A stretch of DNA of 64,000 nt from Promicromonospora panici (GCF_900608595.1 NZ_UWYY01000001.1:248001-312000); one strand, 5' to 3'; shown: positions 8,754 through 16,677, numbered from the stretch's first letter. Notes: generated from the sequence alone by a model not told the origin. Made by a program: numbers and translations.

Positions 8754-8787
8754 AACCCCCGGACCTGAACGGTTCCGGGGGTTTTTC
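8754..8787 (+). terminator. Rho-independent terminator after the AICE-1 integrase
   Basis: Arms AACCCCCGGA (8754-8763) and TCCGGGGGTT (8774-8783) are followed by a T run. It ends the rightward AICE-1 operon a few bases before the 3' end of tRNA-Phe on the other strand. Confidence 0.85.
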
Positions 8788-8791
8788 GCTG

Positions 8792-8864
8792 TGGCTCCGA
8801 CCGGCGTCGATCCGGTGACCTTTCGATTTTCAGTCGAACGCTCTACCAACTGAGCTACAGAGCC
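8792..8864 (-). tRNA. tRNA-Phe(GAA)
   Basis: 73 nt. The acceptor stem is GGCTCTG/CGGAGCC and the anticodon loop reads CTGAAAA with anticodon GAA. The D and T arms are intact. CCA is not encoded. Its 3' end faces AICE-1, so it is the probable attachment gene of that element. Confidence 0.95.
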
Positions 8865-8916
8865 CTAGCGCGAACGCCCGGGATAGTCGAGACCGACAAC
8901 CCGGGCGCCTCTCGCG

Positions 8917-8990
8917 CGACCCTGACGGGACTTGAACCCGCGACCTCCGCCGTGACAGGGCGGCGCGCTAACCAGCTGCGCTACAGGGCC
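8917..8990 (-). tRNA. tRNA-Asp(GTC)
   Basis: 74 nt, acceptor stem GGCCCTG/CAGGGTC with anticodon GTC in loop CTGTCAC. It is the middle gene of a Glu-Asp-Phe cluster transcribed leftward. Confidence 0.95.
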
Positions 8991-9053
8991 TTGGACGCTA
9001 CCCGCGACCGGGGGGCTCGTTTCGAACCGTGAGGATCTTAACCCACCGCGGGC

Positions 9054-9075
9054 CCGAATCTGAAATCAGATTCGG
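9054..9075. repeat. 22-bp hairpin between tRNA-Glu and tRNA-Asp
   Basis: Arms CCGAATCTGA and TCAGATTCGG pair perfectly around two bases. There is no T tract. It may be a processing or pausing hairpin in the tRNA transcript. Function unknown. Confidence 0.5.
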
Positions 9076-9134
9076 ACTCCTGCTGGATGACCTGCCTCAC
9101 AACAGTCGAAACATGGCTCTGGCGAGCCCCTTCG

Positions 9135-9207
9135 TACCCCCAACGGGATTCGAACCCGTGCTACCGCCGTGAAAGGGCGGGGTCCTAGGCCGCTAGACGA
9201 TGGGGGC
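9135..9207 (-). tRNA. tRNA-Glu(TTC)
   Basis: 73 nt, acceptor stem GCCCCCA/TGGGGGT (the first pair is G-T) with anticodon TTC in loop CTTTCAC. First gene of the leftward Glu-Asp-Phe cluster. Confidence 0.95.
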
Positions 9208-9298
9208 TGGGACCTGGCAAGTCTACAGATACTCGGCGGCCCCGCTGCACGGTCCACCTGGCGGTCTCCGGCCGGCCCGGGTCGGGGATGATGGGTGC

Positions 9299-9652
9299 GT
9301 GGTGGAGATGACGCGCGAGGACTTCGAGATGGCTGTCAGCGAGGGACTGGACCTCGTTCCGGCCGACCTCGCGGCGCAGATGGACAACGTGGTGGTGCTC
9401 GTCGAGGACGACGCCCCCACCGAGGACCCCGAGCTGCTGGGGCTCTACGAGGGCGTGCCCCTCACCGAGCGCGACCACATGTGGGCGGCTGGGGCACTGC
9501 CGGACCGGATCACCATCTTCCGGAACCCGACGCTCGCGATCTGTGACACCCGTGACGACGTCGTCGAGGAGGTGGCCGTGACCGTGGTCCACGAGATCGC
9601 CCACCACTTCGGGATCGACGACGACCGGCTGCACGAGCTCGGCTGGGCATGA
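9299..9652 (+). CDS. Metallopeptidase-family (zincin-like) small protein
   Basis: 117 residues. The C-terminal motif VHEIAHHFGID contains HEXXH with further H and D residues, the zinc-binding signature of the minimal actinobacterial metallopeptidase family (DUF1025-like, also found in Acidobacteria). The N-terminal segment DLVPADLAAQMDNVVVLVED is typical of the family. The start is uncertain: GTG codons at 9299 and 9302 precede an ATG at 9308. Substrate unknown. It stands alone and converges on the M15 peptidase across a strong terminator. Confidence 0.8.
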   Translation: MVEMTREDFEMAVSEGLDLVPADLAAQMDNVVVLVEDDAPTEDPELLGLYEGVPLTERDHMWAAGALPDRITIFRNPTLAICDTRDDVVEEVAVTVVHEIAHHFGIDDDRLHELGWA

Positions 9653-9654
9653 CG

Positions 9655-9693
9655 GAGCCGGCCCCGCGGAGCGCTGCTTCGCGGGGCCGGCTC
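9655..9693. terminator. Bidirectional terminator
   Basis: 14-bp arms GAGCCGGCCCCGCG (9655-9668) and its complement (9680-9693) lie between the convergent metallopeptidase and M15 peptidase genes. Confidence 0.75.
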
Positions 9694-9706
9694 GGTGGCA
9701 CGTGGG

Positions 9707-11035
9707 TCAGTACGAGGTGCCGTACTCCCAGTGCCAGGGTTCCGGCTTGCTGCCGCCAGGTTCGGCCCAACCTGGATGCTTCCAGCCGTACTTCCCCGCA
9801 TGGGCGCTCATCCAGTTGTACTCGGCGGTGCCGAACGACTGGAGGCCGCCGGACAGGTCGATCGCCTGGCCCCAGCCGTGGTTCGACGTGCCGGGCACAG
9901 CGGCCAGCGCACCTCGGGAAGCGGCGACTGAAACCTGGTCCGCGTAGGAGCGGTAGCCGTCGACCACGTCCAGACTGCGGCCGAACGTCGCACGAAATGC
10001 GCCGTTCAGGTCCTCGAGGGCCATCGCAGCGTCGCACCGCAGCTGCTCGCTCGAGAAGCTCAGCCCGCAGAGCACGCTCGACGGGATCTGACCGTTGCCG
10101 TAGCCCTTCGCGGCCTCGGCCATCGCCTTCGCCTCTGCGGCTCGGGCGGCGGCCTCCTGCCTGGCCTGGGCGGCCTTGCGCTCCGCGGAGCGAGCCGCAC
10201 GGGCGGCGCGCCGCTCCTCCGCAGCCTTCTTCGCGGCGGCGATCTCCTCGGGCGTCGGACCCGCCTTGACCGAGACGACGGCGTCGCCGTCGGCCTTGGT
10301 GATGAGCCGCTGGAGCGACGTCGTCACCTTCTCGATGCGGCCGGCCGACGGTGCACCCGTGGCGGCAGGTGCCTTCGTGTCCTCGGCGTCCGCTGCTTCC
10401 CGCGCGGCGGCGGCCTCGTCGACCGCCTCCGCGAGTGGCGTGTCGAGGACGGGAAGGCCGACGGTCCCCTGCTCGCTGAGCGGGGCGAGCCCAACGGTCG
10501 TGCCGGCCAGGTTGGTCGGTGCGGTGACGTCCACTGCGGCTGCGGGGACTCCGCCGTCGGCGGTCGCGTCGGCGACCGCGGTCGAGCCGTCGGCCCCCGG
10601 CTGGCCGAGCGGCGCGCGGTCGGTGTTCCGTGAGGCAGCAGCGGCCGGCCGGATCCCGGCCGTCGTGCCGTTCGTCTCACGGGCCTGGTCCACCAGGGTT
10701 CGCAGGTTCTGCGCGGCTGCTCGGACGCGCTTGCGCTCCTTGGCGGAGAGGTCGCCCTCGCGGGTGACGTAGACGGCGTCCGTCAGGACGGCGTCCGCCT
10801 TCTCCGAGGCCGACCGCATCTGGGGCTCGAGGACGACGGCGCCGGGCAGGGTGGCCGGCTCGGCGGCCGCGCCGGTGCCTGGGGAGCCGGCGGTGGTGCC
10901 ACCGGTCGCGGTCATGCTGACCGCCGCCGTGGTCGTCAGCGCGACCGAGGCCAGCGCTGCGGCTATCGCGAAGGACGAGCGGCGCACCAGGGGGTGGGGG
11001 GAGTGCTCTGCGACGATCGCATGCGCTCCGCGCAC
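9707..11035 (-). CDS. Secreted D-Ala-D-Ala carboxypeptidase-like M15 (VanY/DacB) protein
   Basis: 442 residues from a GTG at 11035; a later GTG at 10987 is also possible. A signal-anchor segment (SSFAIAAALASVALTTTA) is followed by a long Ala-rich coiled linker, including a Lys/Arg/Ala helix near residues 250-310. The C-terminal M15 domain has the zinc motif SNHGWGQAIDL (SxHxxGxAxD) and the closing motif EPWHWEYG. It should cut peptide crosslinks of cell-wall peptidoglycan. A long structured leader precedes it, as is common for wall-hydrolase genes in actinobacteria. Confidence 0.85.
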   Translation of the reverse strand: MRGAHAIVAEHSPHPLVRRSSFAIAAALASVALTTTAAVSMTATGGTTAGSPGTGAAAEPATLPGAVVLEPQMRSASEKADAVLTDAVYVTREGDLSAKERKRVRAAAQNLRTLVDQARETNGTTAGIRPAAAASRNTDRAPLGQPGADGSTAVADATADGGVPAAAVDVTAPTNLAGTTVGLAPLSEQGTVGLPVLDTPLAEAVDEAAAAREAADAEDTKAPAATGAPSAGRIEKVTTSLQRLITKADGDAVVSVKAGPTPEEIAAAKKAAEERRAARAARSAERKAAQARQEAAARAAEAKAMAEAAKGYGNGQIPSSVLCGLSFSSEQLRCDAAMALEDLNGAFRATFGRSLDVVDGYRSYADQVSVAASRGALAAVPGTSNHGWGQAIDLSGGLQSFGTAEYNWMSAHAGKYGWKHPGWAEPGGSKPEPWHWEYGTSY

Positions 11036-11503
11036 GCCCGGGCGTCGCGTACGACGGGGGACGAGAGCGTGGCTGCCGCGCGTCAAGAGCGCTCCCGACA
11101 CTCGGGGGCAGGGACAAGGCGCGCCGTGCTGGGCGCGACGGGGTTCGGCGTCTGGGGCACGCTGAGCTTCCGTTCTGCGGCGGGGCACGGGCGGCACCGT
11201 GAGGGGCTGTTCTCCCTCGGGGTGGACGGCGACGCATGCTCCGGCTGCGGTCTGGCCACTGAGCGCGACGTGTCGCGGGGGTCGTGGCACTGCCGCGTGG
11301 AGCCCGGCCCGAAGGTCAAGGGGGTGGCTCCATGCGGCAGCATTCAATGCTGGACGCCCGTCCAAGAGTTATGTAACCCCCTGCGCGGAGGCGTGCCTCA
11401 CAAAAGGTGGGTGGAGACGGTGGTGCAGAAGTGAAGGGCCGACAACCCGGGGTGTTCGCGTTCACACTCGGGTGTTCACGTTCACATTGAGGGGCGGCGG
11501 GCC
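11036..11503 (-). promoter_or_regulatory. Structured leader and promoter region of the M15 peptidase gene
   Basis: This stretch has no convincing gene. Read leftward it contains, in order, a near-palindrome GTTACATAAC (11370-11379), a 14-bp palindrome TGGACGGGCGTCCA (11351-11364), a 15-bp palindrome around CAGCATTGAATGCTG (11338-11352), and a large hairpin at 11290-11340 with a 7-bp stem (CTGCCGC/GCGGCAG), a 2x2 loop and a 6-bp stem (GGAGCC/GGCTCC). Successive hairpins fit a riboswitch-like or regulator-bound leader. I could not match it by eye to the c-di-AMP ydaO class often found before such genes. Confidence 0.45.
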
Positions 11504-12133
11504 ATGCGTGAGACTTCGGGCATGGCCCATCACGATCAGGCCGCGAACGGATCCGTGCCCACCCCCGCCGGACAACCCGTGACCGTGTCCATCCACCGCG
11601 TCGTCAACCCCGACCATGTTCCCGAGGTCACCCGCTGGGTGCAGTCGGGCGTCAACCTCGCCAACCGGTGGGACGGCTTCCTCGGCTCGGGCTGGATCCG
11701 CGCCGCCGAGGGGTCCCGCGACTGGCACATGCTCTACCGGTTTGCCGATGCCGACCGGCTCGCCGCCTGGGAGCAGTCCGCCGAGCGCCGCGACTGGCTG
11801 GCGCGGGGCACCGGCCTCGTCGAGGAGCTGCGCTACCAGCAGCGGACGGGCATCGAGGGCTGGTTCGACGACCCGGCGCGGACCGACGAGCCGGCCGACG
11901 TCGCCGCAGTCGTGGTGCCGCCCCGGTGGAAGCAGGCGACCAGCATCTGGCTCGGGTTCTTCCCCGTGAACCTGGTGTTCACGGTCCTGTTCACCTATCT
12001 GGTGCCCGGTTGGGACGACGTGCCGCTGGTGCTCAAGGTGCTGATCTCGACGCTGATCCTGACGCCGATCATGGCGTACTGGGTGCTCCCCTGGGTGACC
12101 CGCCGCCTGCACGGCTGGTTGCACCGCACGTAA
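11504..12133 (+). CDS. ABM-domain protein with C-terminal membrane hairpin
   Basis: 209 residues. Residues about 25-110 fit an antibiotic-biosynthesis-monooxygenase (ABM) ferredoxin-like fold (SIHRVVNPDHVPEVTRWVQ, then DWHMLYRFADADRLAAWEQS). Two membrane helices follow, at about 146-166 and 175-198. The domain is usually a small monooxygenase or dimeric stress protein; its substrate is unknown. The ATG at 11504 follows a purine-rich stretch; the ATG at 11522 is an alternative. It converges on the GDPD gene across a 13-bp terminator stem. Confidence 0.75.
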   Translation: MRETSGMAHHDQAANGSVPTPAGQPVTVSIHRVVNPDHVPEVTRWVQSGVNLANRWDGFLGSGWIRAAEGSRDWHMLYRFADADRLAAWEQSAERRDWLARGTGLVEELRYQQRTGIEGWFDDPARTDEPADVAAVVVPPRWKQATSIWLGFFPVNLVFTVLFTYLVPGWDDVPLVLKVLISTLILTPIMAYWVLPWVTRRLHGWLHRT

Positions 12134-12150
12134 AACCGTGCGTGACCCCG

Positions 12151-12180
12151 CACGTGACGCTCCCGCAGGAGCGTCACGTG
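12151..12180. terminator. 13-bp terminator stem-loop between convergent genes
   Basis: CACGTGACGCTCC (12151-12163) pairs perfectly with 12168-12180 across a 4-nt loop. There is no strong T tract; it serves both the ABM and GDPD genes. Confidence 0.65.
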
Positions 12181-12185
12181 CCGGG

Positions 12186-13037
12186 TCAGGCGCCCGCTAC
12201 GACGTGCTGAGCCGGTGCGCGGCGCCGCCGCAGCCGGATCCCGCCGCGGCCCGGCACCTGGACCGGCGGGGCCACCGGGTGGCCGGTCCTGCCGTCGAGC
12301 CAGCCGCTGAGCCGCTCCGGCCGGTCGGTGATCACGGCGTCGACGCCCGCGCCGTCGTCGGTGGAGACCAGGGTGGTCCACGCGGCCGGGTCGTTCGCCG
12401 TCCAGGACATGACGCGCAGGCCGGCGGCGTGCAGGCGGGACACCAGCCGCGGACTGCCGGCGACCGTCGCGACCGACGGGTTGCACGCGACGACCCGCAG
12501 GCGCTCGCACAGGCGCAGCAGGCCGGGCGGGTCGAAGGAGACGAGCAGGCCGCCCGGGAGGTGCGGCGCGACGTCGCGGACAGTGGCGACCGTGCCGGGC
12601 CAGAAGCTCTGCACCAGGACCCGGTCCTCGAATCCCGCGGCGGCGATGGTCGCCGTGACCCGCTCGACCTGCGCGGTGCTCCACGAGCCCTTGAGCTCCA
12701 GCAGCAGGTCGGTGTCGGGGTGCCGGGCGAGCACACCCAGCACGTCGTCGAGCGTGGGGACGTGCTGCCCGGAGAACGCCGGGGAGAAGCGCGAGCCGGC
12801 GTCGAGTCCGAGCACCTGCTCCGACGTCAGGGCGGAGACCTTGCCGGTGCCGTCGGTGGTGGCGTCGACGGTCTCGTCGTGGATCACGGCGCCCACGCCG
12901 TCGGCGGTGGGCTGGAGATCGATCTCGACGGCGTCGGCGCCCGCGCGGCACGCGGCCTCGACGGCGGCGAGCGTGTTCTGCGGGGCTACCGCGGAGTAGC
13001 CGCGATGGGCGATGACTGCTGGACGGGCGACGGCCAT
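12186..13037 (-). CDS. Glycerophosphodiester phosphodiesterase (GDPD)
   Basis: 283 residues with the GDPD TIM-barrel signatures: AHRGYS near the N-terminus, EIDLQPTADG for the metal-binding Glu/Asp, IHDETVDATTDGTG for the catalytic His, and LLLELKG. The enzyme hydrolyses glycerophosphodiesters to glycerol-3-phosphate and an alcohol, salvaging phosphate and lipid head groups. There is no signal peptide, so it is probably cytosolic. The last 40 residues are a basic Arg-rich tail. Confidence 0.9.
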   Translation of the reverse strand: MAVARPAVIAHRGYSAVAPQNTLAAVEAACRAGADAVEIDLQPTADGVGAVIHDETVDATTDGTGKVSALTSEQVLGLDAGSRFSPAFSGQHVPTLDDVLGVLARHPDTDLLLELKGSWSTAQVERVTATIAAAGFEDRVLVQSFWPGTVATVRDVAPHLPGGLLVSFDPPGLLRLCERLRVVACNPSVATVAGSPRLVSRLHAAGLRVMSWTANDPAAWTTLVSTDDGAGVDAVITDRPERLSGWLDGRTGHPVAPPVQVPGRGGIRLRRRRAPAQHVVAGA

Positions 13038-13134
13038 GCTGACCTCCGGGTCTGCGGTTCACTAGCCACGCTAGGCCGCTATCGGACGCCTTCCCAGACC
13101 CGCCGCGTGAATTACAGGAGTGTTCCGGGGCCGT

Positions 13135-14577
13135 TCACCGGGCGGTCCCCCTGGCTTCCTCGAAGATGCCCTGCCCCGGCGTGAGCACCCGGCGCGGGTC
13201 GTAGCGGTCCTTGGTGTGCCGGACGGCGGGCCAGCGGTCGCCGTAGTGGGCACGCCAGTCGGCCGGGGTCAGGTGCAGTGCGTTGACCGGGTACTGCGTG
13301 CCGCCGACGGCGCGGACCCGGGCGTACAGCGCGTCGTTGTCGGCGATGAGGCGCACCACGTCGGCGTCGTCGGGCGGGCTCACCGCACGCAGCAGCGCGA
13401 GCAGGAAGAATACCGGACCCTCGGGCACCATCACCTGGGGCCGCGTGATCAGGGACCGGTTGGTCGGGTACAGCAGCGCGACGCCGCCGGCGTCGGCCGG
13501 GGTGAGGGTCGTGAGGAGCTCGGTCACCAGCTCGTCGGTGGCGGCGTCCGGGAGGAACACGTTCAGCCAGGGCCCGGACAGGCGGAGCGCCTCGATCTGC
13601 TCCACCTCCTCGTAGAGGCGGTTCAGCCACTCGAAGTAGGGCATGTCCACCACGTCGATGCCGGCCGGGGCGAGGCCCGCCAGCAGGGCGTCGTCGTCGG
13701 GCGGCTCGGTGGTGAACCAGGCACCCGCCTCCAGGACGAAGGTGAAGCCGTCGTCGTCCGTGGGGACGAACTGGCCCTCCAGGTAGTCGAAGCGGCCGTC
13801 GGCCAGGGCCGTGCGCTGGGCCGCGGTGAGGTCGGTGACCTGCGGATAGGTCAGTGTGTAGATGCGCGCCATGGTCGGCGCCGCGACGAGCCGGACCTTG
13901 GCACGCACGATGACGGCGAACTGGCCGAGCCCGCCGAGCACCGCCTCGAACAGCTCGGGCTCGCGGTCCGCCGAGCAGGTCACGAGGCGGCCGTCACCCG
14001 TGACCACGTCGAGCTCGATCGTGTTGTCGACGAGCATCCCGAAGCGCTGGGACGCCCCGCCGATTCCGCCGACGCTCAGCGTGCCGCCCACCGAGAGGCC
14101 GAGGTAGTCCGTGCTGACGGGCGGCGCGACGCGGGCGGTCAGGCCGGTGCGGATCAGGTCGAGCCACTGCACCCCGGCGTCGACCACCGCGTACTCGGGC
14201 GTGACCTCGCGGATCGTGGCCAGGGTCCGCGAGTCGATCACGACGCCGCAGTCGGCCTGGGCCTGGCCGTACGTCGAGTGGCCCTGGCCGCGCACGGCGA
14301 CCGTGAGCCCGTGCTGGTTCGCGAAGCGCACCACCGTGACGACGTCGTACACCGAACCCGGCCGCAGGACCGCGCGCGGACGGCGATGGGCGAGGTTCCC
14401 GTAGTCGGTGCCGGCCTCGGTGAGCGCGTCCTCGTCGGTGACGAGCTCGCCGTCGAGGTGAGGGATCTGGATGGCCCCGGTGTTCTCCGGGAGGCTGGTG
14501 AGCCAGTGCGACGTCACCGGGTCGAACGCGACTACGGCGGCGCCTGCCAGAAACGTACGGCGATCGAGCTGTGCCAT
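13135..14577 (-). CDS. FAD-linked oxidoreductase, cytokinin-dehydrogenase-like, Tat-exported
   Basis: 480 residues. It begins with RRTFLAGAAVVAF, a Tat-type signal. A PCMH FAD-binding domain follows with VRGQGHSTYGQAQ, IDSRTL and LGGLGQFAVIVRA. The C-terminal domain ends with DPRRVLTPGQGIF. GHST, GGLGQF and the DP..xLxPGQ.IF ending are hallmarks of cytokinin oxidase/dehydrogenases, which cleave the isoprenoid side chain of adenine cytokinins. The residues resemble that family more than generic BBE oxidases, but the substrate is inferred. No LOG or isopentenyltransferase gene is nearby. Confidence 0.8.
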   Translation of the reverse strand: MAQLDRRTFLAGAAVVAFDPVTSHWLTSLPENTGAIQIPHLDGELVTDEDALTEAGTDYGNLAHRRPRAVLRPGSVYDVVTVVRFANQHGLTVAVRGQGHSTYGQAQADCGVVIDSRTLATIREVTPEYAVVDAGVQWLDLIRTGLTARVAPPVSTDYLGLSVGGTLSVGGIGGASQRFGMLVDNTIELDVVTGDGRLVTCSADREPELFEAVLGGLGQFAVIVRAKVRLVAAPTMARIYTLTYPQVTDLTAAQRTALADGRFDYLEGQFVPTDDDGFTFVLEAGAWFTTEPPDDDALLAGLAPAGIDVVDMPYFEWLNRLYEEVEQIEALRLSGPWLNVFLPDAATDELVTELLTTLTPADAGGVALLYPTNRSLITRPQVMVPEGPVFFLLALLRAVSPPDDADVVRLIADNDALYARVRAVGGTQYPVNALHLTPADWRAHYGDRWPAVRHTKDRYDPRRVLTPGQGIFEEARGTAR

Positions 14578-14657
14578 GTGAGCCCCTCAGCTTCGGGTCG
14601 GGCGACCACGGTACCGGTCGGAGCCCTCACGATGGTGCTCGTTCCGTGGATGTGCTG

Positions 14658-15176
14658 TCAGGACAGGCCTGCGAGACGATAGACGACCAGGCTGCCGGCT
14701 ACCGCGACGTTCAGGCTCGCACCCCAGCCGGTCATCGGGATCTCGACGCATTCGTCGACGCCTGCGAGCACGTCGTCCGGCACGCCCTGGTGCTCGTGCC
14801 CGAGCAGCAGAACCGTCGGGGTCCGGGCGGGTTGGAGGCGCGGCAGGGGCGTCGCGCCGTCGGCCAGCTCGACGGCGACGAGGCGGAACCCGCCGTCCCG
14901 CTGCTCGTCGAGCCAGCGCTCCTTCGACGGCGCCACCCAGTGGATGCAGGGCCGCCGCCCGCGCAGCGTGTCGCCCCTGGCCAGCGCCTCCTTGTAGTGC
15001 GGCGTCCGGGGAACGGCCAGGCACGCGCCGACGGCGTCGCACGTGCGCAGCAGTGTCCCGAGGTTCGCTTCGTACGCGACCCAGAGCGGGGCGACGACGA
15101 GGTGGCCCCAGCAGCCGTGCTGCCGGGTGCGTCGTCGTCGGCGGAGCTCGGTCGGCTTCGACTTGGACCCGCTCAC
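14658..15176 (-). CDS. TrmH/SpoU-family RNA methyltransferase
   Basis: 172 residues from a GTG at 15176; the start is uncertain because no clear ribosome site is seen. It has the SPOUT knot motifs in order: VVAPLWVAYEANLGTLLRTC, then TVLLLGHEHQGVPDD, and VEIPMTGWGASLNVAVAGS. These bind S-adenosylmethionine and form the trefoil knot. The family methylates 2'-O ribose of tRNA or rRNA; the target is unknown. It is shorter than TrmH because the N-terminal extension is missing. Confidence 0.85.
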   Translation of the reverse strand: MSGSKSKPTELRRRRRTRQHGCWGHLVVAPLWVAYEANLGTLLRTCDAVGACLAVPRTPHYKEALARGDTLRGRRPCIHWVAPSKERWLDEQRDGGFRLVAVELADGATPLPRLQPARTPTVLLLGHEHQGVPDDVLAGVDECVEIPMTGWGASLNVAVAGSLVVYRLAGLS

Positions 15177-15327
15177 CTGGTCGTGGCGGTGTCTCCTGGA
15201 CGAATGAACATGAGGGGGGTGCCTTTCAGCGGCGGCACCGGTCCATCGACAGCGGCGAACGACTCGCCGAGGGATGGCTGACGCTACACCGCCTGGCACG
15301 GTCCTGACCAGTGCTTTCGCCGGGGCC

Positions 15328-15465
15328 TCACCGCTCGACGCGGCACTGGGTCGGCGCTGGGATCCACCACTGTGCCAGCTTGTCCGGCTGGGTCCACGCG
15401 TCCCATACCTGCTTGCGGGGCGCGCGGATGATGCGGTCGACGCCGAGATCGAGCTCGGGGTTCAT
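15328..15465 (-). pseudogene. Truncated SRPBCC (AHSA1-type) protein
   Basis: An ATG at 15465 opens a 45-residue frame, with segments DRIIRAPRKQVWDAWTQPDK and LAQWWIPAPTQCRVER. This is the N-terminus of SRPBCC/AHSA1 proteins, which are normally about 150 residues. It stops at a TGA right after CRVER and no continuation is recognisable. The start overlaps the stop of the upstream ArsR fragment (ATGA), the normal coupling of ArsR-SRPBCC pairs. Confidence 0.75.
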
Positions 15466-15719
15466 GGGTCCTTTTCGGTGACGGACTGCTCGGTGACGGA
15501 CTGCTCGGTGACGAACTGCTCCAGGCGGTCGGTGCGGCTTGTCCAGATGCTGCGCTGCTCCGCGAGCCAGTCCTCGACGAGCGCGAACCGCTCCCGATTG
15601 AGCACGCAGGTGCGCACCCGCCCCGACTTCGCGGTGCGGATCAGGCCGTTCGACTCAAGCACGCGCACGTGCTTCATGAACGACGGCAGCGTCATGGGGG
15701 CGTCCTTGGCGAGGTCGCC
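15462..15719 (-). pseudogene. ArsR-type regulator missing its N-terminus
   Basis: The frame shows GDLAKDAPMTLPSFMKHVRV then LESNGLIRTAKSGRVRTC, the recognition helix and wing of ArsR regulators. The first 40 or so residues are absent; the homologous frame fades about 50 bp before the attachment repeat at 15775. A tandem SVTEQ repeat is encoded near the C-terminus. A 77-residue protein from an internal ATG (15695) could still be made but would lack helix 1-2. Confidence 0.7.
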
Positions 15720-15774
15720 CGGATACTTGACGCAAGGGCTAAGTGTCTTGGGGGTGGTCTGAAGTCGTCGCGGT

Positions 15775-15811
15775 GGTGGGCCCCCCGGGGATCGAACCCG
15801 GAACCCGCGGA
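15775..15811. repeat. attL: left attachment repeat of the tRNA-Lys elements
   Basis: 37 bp identical to the 3' part of the tRNA-Lys gene at 43930-43966 and to 27405-27441. It spans the 3' side of the anticodon stem, the T arm and the acceptor. It marks the left chromosome junction of AICE-2. Confidence 0.9.
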
Positions 15812-15959
15812 GAAGTGGGAAGTGCGTGTCGTGAGGACTTCTGCGGCCTGGTTCGGTGTCGATGTTCCCGGTCGTTCAGGGTCACCTTGGGCTGACGTCG
15901 CACACAACGTCGCACATATCGCACGGCGGATGTGGGTGTGCATCCGCCGTCAGCTCGGG

Positions 15960-16271
15960 CTAGGTGGGGTCGATCAGGGTGTGGATGATGGCCGCGACGG
16001 CGGTCGTGTCGTACCCGGTCTTGTCGTGGCGGGTGACGCGTTCCAGGGAGACGGTGCGGGGCTGCTCGCAGATCGCGTAGGAGCCGGGCTTCACCTCGAC
16101 GCGGGTTGGCCAGGGCTTGTCGCTGCCGGTCAGGGGGACCACGATCGCCAGTCGCATAGACCGATGCTGACGAGGGCTGGACAACACAAGGTGCGGCCGG
16201 TGCTTCGCCTGCTCGCGACCGACGGTGGGATCCATGGACAGCCAGATGACATCACCGCGCTGAACGGTCAC
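15960..16271 (-). CDS. MazF/PemK-family toxin (endoribonuclease)
   Basis: 103 residues with the family N-terminus VQRGDVIWLSMDPTVGREQ, followed by HRPHLVLSS and VVPLTGSDKPWPTRV. These match the PemK/MazF beta-barrel with its conserved basic and Ser/Thr residues. MazF toxins cut mRNA at short motifs. Its start overlaps the antitoxin stop (ATGA). It lies 150 bp from attL, a usual place for an addiction module that stabilises an integrated element. Confidence 0.9.
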   Translation of the reverse strand: MTVQRGDVIWLSMDPTVGREQAKHRPHLVLSSPRQHRSMRLAIVVPLTGSDKPWPTRVEVKPGSYAICEQPRTVSLERVTRHDKTGYDTTAVAAIIHTLIDPT

Positions 16272-16534
16272 GCGGTGGTCTCCTGGGCACGGATCATCCG
16301 CTCCTCGGCGGCGTACTCACCCTCGGTCGGCCAGGTGCCCTCTTCACGGGTCTGGGCCTCGTACTCGTCCGGGTCGATGGCATCCATCGCCTCCCAGAAC
16401 TGGCGGCGCTCGTGCTCCTCGATGAGGGCGGCCACGGTCTCGTCCGCCGTCTTGAGCGGCTTGCCGTTGAACTTGACGTGGGCGAGCCGCTGCCTCGTGG
16501 CGCGTGCAATGGTGATGGTCGTAGTCTCGCTCAT
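16268..16534 (-). CDS. Antitoxin partner of the MazF/PemK toxin
   Basis: 88 residues from the ATG at 16534, which has a GGTGGA box five bases upstream. An N-terminal ribbon-helix-helix-like segment (TTITIARATRQRLAHVKFNG) is followed by an acidic C-terminal tail that would wrap the toxin. It is immediately upstream of and overlaps the toxin gene. Alternative starts at 16546 and farther upstream are in frame. Confidence 0.8.
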   Translation of the reverse strand: MSETTTITIARATRQRLAHVKFNGKPLKTADETVAALIEEHERRQFWEAMDAIDPDEYEAQTREEGTWPTEGEYAAEERMIRAQETTA

Positions 16535-16553
16535 GAAATCCACCATGACGCAT

Positions 16554-16573
16554 CCCTTGCTAATTGGCAAGGG
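16554..16573. promoter_or_regulatory. Operator palindrome of the toxin-antitoxin operon
   Basis: CCCTTGC (16554-16560) and GCAAGGG (16567-16573) flank TAATTG, 20 bp upstream of the antitoxin start. Such palindromes are normally bound by the antitoxin or toxin-antitoxin complex for autoregulation. Confidence 0.6.
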
Positions 16574-16677
16574 TCGCGCCGACTGGTGCTGCGGGTTTGT
16601 GTCCCCACCATGCTCCTGCTTCGGGGTCCCTGATCCTCCGTCATCCGTTGGCGCGGGGCGCGTCTCGGACATCGGTT

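Larger units (their letters stand above)
1..8792 (+). mobile_element. AICE-1, integrative conjugative element at tRNA-Phe (left end outside window)
   Basis: A divergent HTH regulator is followed by one tightly overlapping rightward operon: Pra-like protein, small ORFs, FtsK-like Tra, DUF2637 protein, WhiB, Rep, Xis and tyrosine integrase. This is the standard AICE layout. The integrase ends about 100 bp before the 3' end of a tRNA-Phe gene, the usual attachment target of this integrase class. The other attachment site must lie left of position 1, so it cannot be seen. The right boundary is inferred from the tRNA 3' end. Confidence 0.85.

Noticed and set aside
8574..8849. Leftward frame starting MVERSTENRKV
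   Set aside because: It is a translation of the tRNA-Phe gene, a common false call.
10994..11434. Rightward frame over the M15 leader
   Set aside because: It overlaps strong hairpins and the M15 N-terminus and has no recognisable motif or ribosome site.
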